A DNA stretch of 64,000 nt from Seohaeicola saemankumensis (lineage in GTDB: Bacteria; Pseudomonadota; Alphaproteobacteria; Rhodobacterales; Rhodobacteraceae): the NCBI RefSeq assembly GCF_021021435.1, contig NZ_JAINWI010000009.1, positions 186,001 through 250,000 on the forward strand. The letters are read 5' to 3'. A program made the translations under genes and the position numbers. The notes below the pieces were generated by a model that did not search any database, was not told the DNA's origin, and saw only the letters and a list, made by a program, of their open reading frames with translations. Shown piece by piece: positions 24,409 through 32,473 of the stretch (positions are counted from its first letter, which is position 1; each line of letters opens with the position of its first letter).

Positions 24409-25608
24409 ATGGCCGAAGTTGCCCCCCAGACGCAGGACACAACCCACAAGCTTGTCATCCACAACATCGGCCTGATGCTGTCGGGCAAAATCGAACAGCC
24501 CATCTATGACGCCGATTGCTTGATCGCGGTCGGCGGCAAGATCACCGCTTGGGGCTATGAGAAGGATATGGATACCGAAGATGCCGATACGCTGATCGAC
24601 GCGAATGGCAGCACGCTCTGCCCCGGCCTGATCGACAGCCATGTGCATCCGGTGGTGGGAGACTACACCCCGCGCCAGCAGCAGTTGCACTGGATCGACT
24701 CGACCTTGCATGGCGGGGTTACCACGCTGATCTCGGCAGGCGAGGTTCATATGCCGGGCCGGCCCAAAGATATCGTGGGGCTGAAGGCGATGGCGATCGC
24801 ATCGCAGCGCTGGTACGAGAATTTCCGCCCCTCCGGCGTCAAGGTCCATGCCGGCGCGCCCGTGATCGAACATGGCATGGTCGAGGAGGATTTTGCCGAT
24901 CTTGCCAAGGCCGGCGTCAAGCTGTTGGGCGAGGTGGGTCTTGGCACCGTCAAGGATGGCAAGACCGCGCGGCAGATGGTGGACTGGGCGCGCAAATACG
25001 GCATCCAGAGCACCATCCACACAGGCGGACCATCGATCCCCGGATCGGGGCTGATCGACGCGGATATGGTGCTGGAAACCGGCACCGATGTGGTGGGCCA
25101 TATCAATGGCGGCCATTCAGCACTGCCCGACGACCAGATCATCTGCCTGTGCGAAGGCTGCAAGGCAGGGCTTGAGATTGTGCATAACGGCAACGAGCGC
25201 GCGGCTTTGCTGACGCTGAACACAACGCGCGAACTGGGCAAGCTGGATCAGGTGATCCTTGGTACGGACGGTCCCGCCGGATCGGGGGTGCAACCCTTGG
25301 GCATCCTGCGGATGATCGCGATGTTGTCGAGCCTTGGGAATGTCCCCGCCGAAGTGGCCTTCTGCTTTGGCACCGGCAATACGACGCGCCAGCGCGAGCT
25401 GGACACCGGCATGATCGAGACAGGGCTTTGCGCCGATTTTGTGCTGATGGATCAGGCGCAGCATGCGCCCGGCAAGACGATCCTGGAATCGGTGCAACTG
25501 GGCAACCTGCCCGGTATCGGCATGACCATCATTGACGGGCGCGTGACCAGCCAGCGCAGCCGCAACACGCCCCCTGCGGGTCGGATTCCGGCGATTTTGC
25601 AGGGGTAG
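24409..25608 (+). CDS. Enamidase homologue (amidohydrolase superfamily)
   Basis: A 399-residue amidohydrolase resembling enamidase of Eubacterium barkeri, which opens 1,4,5,6-tetrahydro-6-oxonicotinate to ammonia and 2-formylglutarate. Matching features are IDANGSTLCPGLIDSHVHP (metal ligands H78 and H80), GDYTPRQQ, LHGGVTTLISAGEVHMPGRPKD, GEVGLGTVKD, IHTGGPSIPGSG, HINGGHSALP, and the metal-site GTDGPAGSG. The C-terminal SRNTPPA also matches. It is the next pathway step after 6-hydroxynicotinate reductase, whose homologue is in the divergent operon, and site D lies just upstream. The substrate could be a ring-reduced analogue. The start is supported by CAGGAG at 24395-24400. Confidence 0.87.
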   Translation: MAEVAPQTQDTTHKLVIHNIGLMLSGKIEQPIYDADCLIAVGGKITAWGYEKDMDTEDADTLIDANGSTLCPGLIDSHVHPVVGDYTPRQQQLHWIDSTLHGGVTTLISAGEVHMPGRPKDIVGLKAMAIASQRWYENFRPSGVKVHAGAPVIEHGMVEEDFADLAKAGVKLLGEVGLGTVKDGKTARQMVDWARKYGIQSTIHTGGPSIPGSGLIDADMVLETGTDVVGHINGGHSALPDDQIICLCEGCKAGLEIVHNGNERAALLTLNTTRELGKLDQVILGTDGPAGSGVQPLGILRMIAMLSSLGNVPAEVAFCFGTGNTTRQRELDTGMIETGLCADFVLMDQAQHAPGKTILESVQLGNLPGIGMTIIDGRVTSQRSRNTPPAGRIPAILQG

Positions 25609-26032
25609 AGTATCACCCTTTGTGCAGTCTCGGGCAGAACCCGCCCGCAGGTGGGCGTCGCGCCTTTTGTCCAAGGCGGTTCATCGCGCAGCAAACCTCT
25701 GACCCTCGCGGATGCCGGAACCCAAGAAAAGAGCCCGCCCGGGAGGGCGGTCGGGCTCTGCCCGGAGCGGCACCGGACAAGCACCATTTAAGCTCACTTC
25801 GCAGGACCGGAGCGGAGCGTCGTTTTCAGTGACTAACCCCCTGCCTCTCTGCGGTATGTTGAGCGCGATTGGAACAGGGACGGACCATGCTGGCAGGGCT
25901 GAAAACACATACGTCGAAAAATCTGACACTACTGTCGTTTTTGGTGGTGACGGAACTGCGGCCATCGGTCAGGATCACACCTGCGCCGCGCTTCCTGCGC
26001 GTTGCGCGCCCCTGTCCCTGCCGGAGCTTCCG
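25609..26032. other. 424-bp intergenic region with an orphan terminator
   Basis: No convincing gene on either strand. The frame of the next gene is open back to 25712, but the family N-terminus begins at 26033, so this is not coding in a recognisable way. The region holds a minus-strand terminator (25730-25759) with no annotated gene behind it, which may mark a small antisense or trans-acting RNA. Confidence 0.55.
25730..25759 (-). terminator. Minus-strand rho-independent terminator without a known gene
   Basis: AGAGCCCG (25730-25737) and CGGGCTCT (25752-25759) pair, with a further GC-rich inner stem. On the minus strand the stem is followed by TTTTCTT, on the plus strand by GC-rich sequence, so it works leftward. 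The nearest gene on either side is plus-strand. A minus-strand RNA of about 100-250 nt starting within 25800-26000 would explain it. Confidence 0.6.
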
Positions 26033-28081
26033 ATGACCCAGACCCTGACCAAAGACCCGCTGTTGCAACCCTATCAGTTGGGCCATCTGACCCTGAAGAA
26101 CCGGATCATGACCACCAGTCACGAACCGGCATACCCTGAGGACGGGATGCCCAAGGACCGTTACCGCGCCTATCACGAGGCCCGCGCGCGCGCCGGCGTC
26201 GCACTGACCATGACGGCAGGATCGGCGGCGGTGTCGCGCAACTCGCCGCCCGTGTTCAACAATGTGCTGGCCTATAAGGACGAGGTGGTGCCTTGGATGC
26301 GCGCCATTGCCGCGGGTTGCCACGAACATGGTTGCGCCGTGATGATCCAGTTGACGCATCTGGGCCGGCGCACGCATTGGGCCAAGGGCGACTGGCTGCC
26401 TGTCGTGGCTCCCGGCCCGTTTCGGGAACCCGCGCACCGCGCCTTTCCCAAGGTGATCGAGGATCACGAGATCGACCGTATCATTCAGGATTACGCCGAT
26501 GCGGCGGAACGGATGCAGGCAGCGGGTCTGGATGGGGTAGAGTTCGAATGCTACGGGCATCTGATGGACCAGTTCATGTCGCCGCTGACCAATGCGCTGG
26601 ATGCGCCTTGGGGGGGCGGGCTGGAAAACCGGGCACGTTTCGCGCTCGAGGTGTACCGTGCCTGCCGCAAACGTGTCGGCAACCGTTTCCTGCTAGGTAT
26701 GCGCTATGCGGCCGATGAGGCTGCACAGGGCGGGATTACCGCCGAGGACGGCATCGTAATCGGCCATATGTTCAAGGCAGAAGGCGTGGACTTCCTGAAT
26801 GTGATCAAGGGCCAGATCCACACGGATGCCGCGCTGACCGATGTGATCCCCGTGCAGGGAATGCGATCCGCACCGCATCTGGATTTCGCCGGGCGCATTC
26901 GCGCCGAGGTAGGATTGCCCACGTTCCATGCCGCGCGCATCCCCGATGTCGCCACGGCGCGGCATGCCGTGGCCTCAGGCCAGTTGGATATGGTGGGCAT
27001 GACCCGCGCACATATGGCCGACCCGCTGATCGTGACCAAGATCATCGAGGGGCGGGAGGAGGATATCCGCCCCTGCGTTGGGGCCAACTACTGTCTGGAC
27101 CGGATCTATCAGGCGGGCGATGCGCTTTGCACCCACAACGCGGCCACAGGGCGCGAATTGACCATGCCGCATGACGACCAGATCACACCTGCGGCTGAGC
27201 AAAAGCGTGTCGTGGTCGTCGGCGCAGGTCCGGCGGGGCTTGAAGCCGCACGGGTAGCTGCAATGCGCGGACACAAGGTCACGGTGTTCGAGGCGGCACC
27301 CAATGCAGGTGGGCAGTTGCGGTTGGCGTCGCAATCGGCACGTCGGCGCGAGATGATCGGAATCATCGACTGGCGCATGGCACAATGCGCAGCGCGTGAC
27401 GTGGCTTTCCACTTCAATACCTATGCTGAAGCCACTGACATCACGGCACAAAACCCCGATGTGGTGATCATCGCCACAGGCGGCATACCCAATACGGATG
27501 TGCTGGAGGATGGCAAAGATCTGGTTGTCTCAAGCTGGGATATCATTGCAGGCGATGTAAAGCCCGGTGCCCGTGTGCTGATCTATGACGATGCGGGCGA
27601 CCATCCGGCCCTGCAAGCCGCCGAGGTAGTTGCGGCCAGTGGTGGCCATGTCGAGGTCATGACCCCCGACCGCAGCTTTGCACCCGATGTGATGGCGATG
27701 AACCTTGTGCCCTATATGCGCAGCCTTCAGGACAAGGATGTCCGCTTTACAGTGACTTACCGGCTGAAAGCGGTCGTGAAATCCGGCAACCACCTGCAAG
27801 CGGTGATCGGCTCGGACTATTCCGCACATCGCGACACACGCGAGTTCGACCAGATTGTGGTCAATCACGGAACTTTGCCGCTGGACGAATTGTATTTTGC
27901 CCTCAAACCGCAATCGGCCAACAAGGGCGCTGTCGATCAGGACGCGCTGATCGCGGGTCGCGCGCAGCCTTGGAAGGCGGGGCCGGACCAGTTCGCACTT
28001 TTCCGGATCGGCGATGCAGTGGCGGCGCGCAATACCCATGCGGCAATCTATGATGCGCTGCGTCTGGTCAAGGATATATGA
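26033..28081 (+). CDS. OYE/TMADH-like N-demethylase (NADH:flavin oxidoreductase)
   Basis: A 682-residue protein with an Old Yellow Enzyme TIM barrel (about 1-335), a Cys-rich linker (348-366) and a pyridine-nucleotide/FAD domain (VVVVGAGPAGLEAARVAA). Related enzymes include trimethylamine dehydrogenase and the demethylases of dimethylglycine and proline-betaine catabolism. The iron-sulfur motif is unusual: C348, C354 and C366 are present, but the position of TMADH's second Cys is Ala (CVGANYC). Start 26033 was chosen because the family N-terminus (LLQPYQLGHLTLKNRI) begins there and GGAG lies upstream. A Rieske oxygenase and its reductase follow, the usual betaine demethylation set, so it probably removes an N-methyl group left by the Rieske step. 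Confidence 0.87.
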   Translation: MTQTLTKDPLLQPYQLGHLTLKNRIMTTSHEPAYPEDGMPKDRYRAYHEARARAGVALTMTAGSAAVSRNSPPVFNNVLAYKDEVVPWMRAIAAGCHEHGCAVMIQLTHLGRRTHWAKGDWLPVVAPGPFREPAHRAFPKVIEDHEIDRIIQDYADAAERMQAAGLDGVEFECYGHLMDQFMSPLTNALDAPWGGGLENRARFALEVYRACRKRVGNRFLLGMRYAADEAAQGGITAEDGIVIGHMFKAEGVDFLNVIKGQIHTDAALTDVIPVQGMRSAPHLDFAGRIRAEVGLPTFHAARIPDVATARHAVASGQLDMVGMTRAHMADPLIVTKIIEGREEDIRPCVGANYCLDRIYQAGDALCTHNAATGRELTMPHDDQITPAAEQKRVVVVGAGPAGLEAARVAAMRGHKVTVFEAAPNAGGQLRLASQSARRREMIGIIDWRMAQCAARDVAFHFNTYAEATDITAQNPDVVIIATGGIPNTDVLEDGKDLVVSSWDIIAGDVKPGARVLIYDDAGDHPALQAAEVVAASGGHVEVMTPDRSFAPDVMAMNLVPYMRSLQDKDVRFTVTYRLKAVVKSGNHLQAVIGSDYSAHRDTREFDQIVVNHGTLPLDELYFALKPQSANKGAVDQDALIAGRAQPWKAGPDQFALFRIGDAVAARNTHAAIYDALRLVKDI

Positions 28082-28150
28082 CCATGCGCGGCTGAATACA
28101 CTTTCCCTCAATCAACCATAAACCTCCATTCCCCTCCTAGGATCATAGTC

Positions 28151-29398
28151 ATGCTTGACGATTCACAACTTCAAACCCTTTTGGCCGCGCGCAAGCCTGC
28201 CCATTCCCTGCCGCGCCCCTTTTATACCGATCCGCAGGTCTTCGCGGCGGATATGGAAAATATATGGTATCGCGACTGGCTGTTCGCGATTGCGGCAGTC
28301 GAGGTGCCGAAAACCGGCTCCTATGTCTCGCTCCAGATCGGGGAATATGCGATCATCATCGTGCGCGGCGCGGACGGTGTAATCCGCGCGTTCCACAATG
28401 CCTGCCGACACCGTGGCAGCCGCATCTGTGCAACCGAGAAGGGCAATGCGCCGAAACTGGTCTGTCCCTATCACCAGTGGACCTACGAACTGGACGGCAA
28501 ACTTCTGTATGCACGCGACATGGGACCGGATTTCAAGCCGCAGGATCACGGGCTGCGGGGCGTGCATTGCACCGAGGCCGCAGGCATGGTTTTCGTCTGT
28601 CTGGCCGGGGACGCCCCCGATTTCGCACCCGTCGCGGCGCAGATGGCCCGCTACATCACGCCCCATGACCTGAGCCAGTTGAAGGTGGCACACCAAAGCA
28701 CCATCACCGAACAGGCCAACTGGAAACTGGTGATGGAGAATAACCGCGAGTGCTATCATTGTTCGGGCTCTCACCCGTCGCTCTGCCGCACGTTCAACGA
28801 TGATCCCGATCTGGTCGGGGCCGAGGACAGCATGTCATCTCCCGCAGGTCTGGCTCATGTCGAGCGTTGCGAGGCCGCAGGTCTGCCCTCGCGCTATGTG
28901 GCCGATCCTGACGATCAATGGCGGCTGGTGCGTATCCCGTTCCTTGGCGCGGCTGTCAGTTATACAATGGATGGCAAGGCCGCTGCCGCGCGGCGCGTGG
29001 GCGAAGTGCCCTTCGACAATGCAGGGTCCTGTCTGTTTTTCCACTATCCCAACACATGGAACCATTTCCTGTCGGATCAGGTCCTTCTGTTCCGCATCAT
29101 GCCGGTTTCTGTGACCGAAACGCAGGTCACAACCACTTGGCTGGTCCACAAGGATGCGGTGGAAGGGGTGGATTACGATCTGAACCGTCTGACCGAGGTC
29201 TGGATTCACACCAATGACGAAGACCGCGCCATCGTCGAGGAAAACCAGAAAGGCATCCTTTCGCCCGCCTATCTGCCCGGCCCTTATTCTGTCCGGCAGG
29301 AAAGCGGCGTAATCCAGTTTGTCGACTGGTATGCCAATACGCTGGAACGGCGACTGACCGGCCCTGCCCGCCCTGCAACAAACATCGCGGCGGAGTAA
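28151..29398 (+). CDS. Rieske oxygenase, betaine demethylase type (GbcA/stachydrine demethylase-like)
   Basis: A 415-residue Rieske oxygenase alpha subunit. The [2Fe-2S] ligands are C-R-H in CRHRGSRI and CPYHQW, with 17 residues between; the mononuclear iron site is in ENNRECYHCSGSHPS. The N-terminus (LPRPFYTDPQVFAADMENIW) is typical of glycine-betaine and stachydrine demethylases, which oxidise an N-methyl group so that formaldehyde leaves. The reductase gene follows after 5 bp and an OYE-type demethylase lies 69 bp upstream. It belongs to a different subgroup from the vanillate-type Rieske enzyme at 14397. The exact quaternary amine cannot be told from sequence. Confidence 0.9.
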   Translation: MLDDSQLQTLLAARKPAHSLPRPFYTDPQVFAADMENIWYRDWLFAIAAVEVPKTGSYVSLQIGEYAIIIVRGADGVIRAFHNACRHRGSRICATEKGNAPKLVCPYHQWTYELDGKLLYARDMGPDFKPQDHGLRGVHCTEAAGMVFVCLAGDAPDFAPVAAQMARYITPHDLSQLKVAHQSTITEQANWKLVMENNRECYHCSGSHPSLCRTFNDDPDLVGAEDSMSSPAGLAHVERCEAAGLPSRYVADPDDQWRLVRIPFLGAAVSYTMDGKAAAARRVGEVPFDNAGSCLFFHYPNTWNHFLSDQVLLFRIMPVSVTETQVTTTWLVHKDAVEGVDYDLNRLTEVWIHTNDEDRAIVEENQKGILSPAYLPGPYSVRQESGVIQFVDWYANTLERRLTGPARPATNIAAE

Positions 29399-29403
29399 GC
29401 AGC

Positions 29404-30477
29404 ATGATCCCGATGCCCCGTGCCGATACGCCCGTCTGGCAGGATAGCGAACCGCTGGAATGCGTGGCCGTGGTGCCCGAGACCCCCGGCGTGCGGACAT
29501 TCGTGTTCCGTCCGCCTTCAGGGGCCACTTTCGTCTATCGCGCGGGGCAGTTCCTGACGCTGGACTTGCCCTTGCCCGGCGGGAATGTGCAGCGGACCTA
29601 TACGATCTCCAGCAGTCCGGTGGTGAACGCCTATGTGTCCATCACCATCAAGCCGGGACCGGATAGTGTGGCAGGGCGCTGGATGATGGAGAACCTGCAA
29701 CCCGGCATGCGGATCAAGGCCTATGGTCCATCCGGCCTGTTCCACCTGCCGCCACAGCCGGACGGGAAATACCTCTTCATTTCGGCGGGTTCCGGCGTGA
29801 CGCCGATGATGTCGATGGCCGCGACCTTGTTTGAACGCGGCGAAGACCCGGACATGACCTTTATCCAATGCGCGCACAGGCCGGCCGAGTTGATCTTCAG
29901 GCGCAAGCTGGAATACATGGCCAGTCGCGTGCGCGGATTGAAGCTGCATTTTGTCGTGAGTGTCGAAGACCCATACGAGGTCTGGACCGGCTATCGCGGG
30001 CGGTTCAACCAGTTGATGCTGGGCCTGATGGCGCCCGATTACCTTGAGCGGGACGTCTATTGCTGCGGGCCCGACAGTTTCATGCAATCCGTGCGCGATA
30101 TGCTGAACGCGCTTGGCTTCGACATGAGCCGCTATCATCAGGAAAGCTTCCACGCGCCTGCCGAGACCAAGGCCGAATTGACCGAGTTCGACGACGTGAT
30201 CCCGCAAGAGGATGTGGGCGCCGAGATGATTTTTGCCGCCTCGGGCCTGTCCGCGCGCTGCTCACAAACCGATACGGTGCTGAACGTCGCACGCGGTGCT
30301 GGGCTGAACATCCCGTCGGGCTGCCAGTTCGGGATTTGCGGCACCTGCAAGATCCGCAAGATCTCGGGCGAGGTGCATATGGTGCATAACGGCGGTATCA
30401 GCGAGGATGATGTGACCGAGGGCTATATCCTCGCTTGTTGTTCGCACCCCATCGGCAAGGTCGAGGTCGAGGCGTAA
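29404..30477 (+). CDS. Rieske oxygenase reductase, FAD/NAD(P) and [2Fe-2S] (GbcB-like)
   Basis: A 357-residue hybrid reductase. An FAD-binding barrel (RTYTISSSP near residue 60) is followed by an NAD(P) domain (YLFISAGSGVTPMMSMAAT, later YCCGPDSFM), and then by a plant-type [2Fe-2S] ferredoxin domain with C307-x4-C312-x2-C315 and a last Cys near 345. It passes electrons from NAD(P)H to the Rieske oxygenase encoded 5 bp upstream, as GbcB does for GbcA. It could in principle also serve the reductase-less Rieske enzyme at 14397. Its stop abuts the convergent TetR gene with no gap, so transcripts in both directions overlap. Confidence 0.92.
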   Translation: MIPMPRADTPVWQDSEPLECVAVVPETPGVRTFVFRPPSGATFVYRAGQFLTLDLPLPGGNVQRTYTISSSPVVNAYVSITIKPGPDSVAGRWMMENLQPGMRIKAYGPSGLFHLPPQPDGKYLFISAGSGVTPMMSMAATLFERGEDPDMTFIQCAHRPAELIFRRKLEYMASRVRGLKLHFVVSVEDPYEVWTGYRGRFNQLMLGLMAPDYLERDVYCCGPDSFMQSVRDMLNALGFDMSRYHQESFHAPAETKAELTEFDDVIPQEDVGAEMIFAASGLSARCSQTDTVLNVARGAGLNIPSGCQFGICGTCKIRKISGEVHMVHNGGISEDDVTEGYILACCSHPIGKVEVEA

Positions 30478-31134
30478 TCAGCCCTGTTTGCCGTGCCTGA
30501 CAGCGGGGCGCGGCAGATGGCGGGCGCGGAAACGCTCGACCTCGGATTCGGATGGCGGCTTGCCGGTAAACACCTCGATATAGGTGGGCATGCGGTCGAC
30601 ACGGACCTGCGTGTCCTCCTGCACCATCATCGAGACATAGCCGACCTGCGTGTAATAGATCGTGAAGGCCCGGATACGGGCATCATGCGGGGCATGGCCG
30701 AAGCGTTCGAACATCGCGGCAATCGCGTCGATACGGTCTGAATCCGTGTGCTCCAGTATGGCGCGCAAGGCAGGATCGCCCAAGGCCCAGTTTCGGATCG
30801 CGTGGTCCAGTCGCGCATCGAACAGATCGGGGCGCAGCCAGCAGTCGAAGATATTGAGAACCGCCTCTGTGATGGTCTCGGCATAGGCCTGCGTCTGGCG
30901 GATCAGGTTGCCGGTATTTTTATCACGCCAGCGGCCGACAAGGGCCTCAAGCAAAGCCTCGCGGCTGTCGAAATGTCCGTAGAAACTGGTGCGCGACAGC
31001 CCCAGATTTTGCGCCAACGGCTGCACCTTGACCGCATCCACCCCTTTCTCAATGAGCAGATCATAGGCCGCGTTCAGCCACAGTTCCTCGGACCCGCGCC
31101 AGCCGCTTTTCTTTTGGGGTGATTGCGTGCTCAT
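30478..31134 (-). CDS. TetR family transcriptional regulator
   Basis: A 218-residue TetR regulator. The helix-turn-helix is in KVQPLAQNLGLSRTSFYGHFDSREALLEALV (about 39-70). The ligand domain follows, and the C-terminal tail (after about 190) is polar and Arg-rich. It is convergent with and touches the reductase gene, so it probably controls the demethylation module or a linked promoter, but its upstream region (31135-31339) shows no clear palindrome and lacks the 7-4-7 motif of the ring-reduction regulon. The regulated genes are therefore uncertain. Confidence 0.9.
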   Translation of the reverse strand: MSTQSPQKKSGWRGSEELWLNAAYDLLIEKGVDAVKVQPLAQNLGLSRTSFYGHFDSREALLEALVGRWRDKNTGNLIRQTQAYAETITEAVLNIFDCWLRPDLFDARLDHAIRNWALGDPALRAILEHTDSDRIDAIAAMFERFGHAPHDARIRAFTIYYTQVGYVSMMVQEDTQVRVDRMPTYIEVFTGKPPSESEVERFRARHLPRPAVRHGKQG

Positions 31135-31285
31135 AGCATCTGTCTAGCAAGGGCGGTTGAGTGTCGCAATCATGTTCCGGTAAGCAGTCGCCCGCAGCGC
31201 CTGACCGCGTTTGAGCAGTGCACGCTGCGAAAGTAGCTGTTTAACGCGCAGCAAACATTCTTCGGTGACAGGTGCCGCGAGGTTG

Positions 31286-31329
31286 CAAAAGAGCCCGCCC
31301 GGGGAGGCAGCGCCACCCATCCCGGGCGG
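31286..31329 (-). terminator. Rho-independent terminator of the M20/Dpp operon
   Basis: CCGCCCGGG (31295-31303) and CCCGGGCGG (31321-31329) form a perfect 9-bp stem, followed on the minus strand by GCTCTTTTGC. It lies 11 bp past the stop of the last gene of the minus-strand peptide operon. Confidence 0.75.
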
Positions 31330-31339
31330 CGATTTCCGG

Positions 31340-32473
31340 CTAGACCAACCGCATCAGCAGAGCCGCTGTCAACTTGGCGCGCTCCGGCAGGCTGGAGACC
31401 TCGATATGTTCGCCGAGGGTATGTAGCCCCTTGCCCCGCACGCCGATGGAATCGAGCGTGGGGATGCCCATGAAGCCGGTGAAATTGCCATCCGACCCGC
31501 CGCCGGAACTGGCGCCTGTCAGTTCGAAGCCCAACTCTGCACAGATATCCTTGGCAACCGCGAACATCTCCATCGTGCCCGGTTGGTCCGGCTCCCAGAC
31601 CGGTCGCGTCACGCCGCGCGTGACCTCGAATATCACACCGTTTTCCTCGCCCTGCAGCGCCATCATCGCGGCCACACCGCGATCAAGGTCTTCCTGCGTC
31701 TTGGCCATGGTCAAGGCCTGCGCGTCGCAACTGGACGACACACAGTTCACCCATTGACCCGCATGGATCACCCCGACCGAGAAGGTGCAGTCATCGCTGG
31801 TCATCGCCTCGATCTCAAGGATTTTCTTCGCCATGGCGGCAATCGCGGACCGCCCGTCCGCCAGCGCCCAACCGGCGTGGCTGGGGCGGCCCACAGTGCG
31901 CAGGTTGAAGCGCGCGATGGCATAGCGACCGATCACAGCGCCACCGTCCTGCTTGGCGGGTTCGGGGACAAGGACGTATTTGTTCTTGGCCGCTTCCGCC
32001 TCGATCAGATCGCGGGTCGAAGGGGTGCCCACCTCTTCATCCGGTGTGAACAGGACCGTGACGGGCAGAGGTGTCCGCATCCCTGCCTTGGCCAGTTCCC
32101 TGATCGCCTCCAGCGAGACAAAATTCCCGCCCTTCATATCCATGATGCCGGGGCCGTAACAGATATCACCCTCGCGTTTGAAGGGCAGCTTTTCCAAGGT
32201 GCCGACCGGATGGACCGTATCCATATGGCCCGCAATCAGAATGCCCGACTTGCCAAAATCGGGATGCGGAAACCGCGCGCGAACCGAACCGCCAAAACCC
32301 ATGCGGCCGGGAATACGCTCCACGACCGCGCCCGCGACGGTCAAGTCATAGGCGGCCAGATCCATCATCCGGTTCACGGCATCGGCGTCATAGGTCGGGC
32401 TTTCGCATTCGATCCACGGGCGCAGACGTTCAACCATATCATCGGCGTCGAAAGGCAAATCCAGAGGGTTCAT
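31340..32473 (-). CDS. M20 family metallohydrolase, carboxypeptidase G2-like
   Basis: A 377-residue M20 protein. Zinc ligands and catalytic residues are in GHMDTVHPVG (H and D), GIMDMKGG (bridging D), PDEEVGTPST (catalytic and ligand Glu) and the C-terminal LHTLGEH. Carboxypeptidase-G2-type enzymes remove C-terminal glutamate or hydrolyse N-acyl amino acids. The start at 32473 overlaps the preceding M20 gene by 4 bp. No signal peptide is seen, so it acts in the cytoplasm on imported compounds. It closes the operon that begins with the M81 gene. Confidence 0.9.
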   Translation of the reverse strand: MNPLDLPFDADDMVERLRPWIECESPTYDADAVNRMMDLAAYDLTVAGAVVERIPGRMGFGGSVRARFPHPDFGKSGILIAGHMDTVHPVGTLEKLPFKREGDICYGPGIMDMKGGNFVSLEAIRELAKAGMRTPLPVTVLFTPDEEVGTPSTRDLIEAEAAKNKYVLVPEPAKQDGGAVIGRYAIARFNLRTVGRPSHAGWALADGRSAIAAMAKKILEIEAMTSDDCTFSVGVIHAGQWVNCVSSSCDAQALTMAKTQEDLDRGVAAMMALQGEENGVIFEVTRGVTRPVWEPDQPGTMEMFAVAKDICAELGFELTGASSGGGSDGNFTGFMGIPTLDSIGVRGKGLHTLGEHIEVSSLPERAKLTAALLMRLV

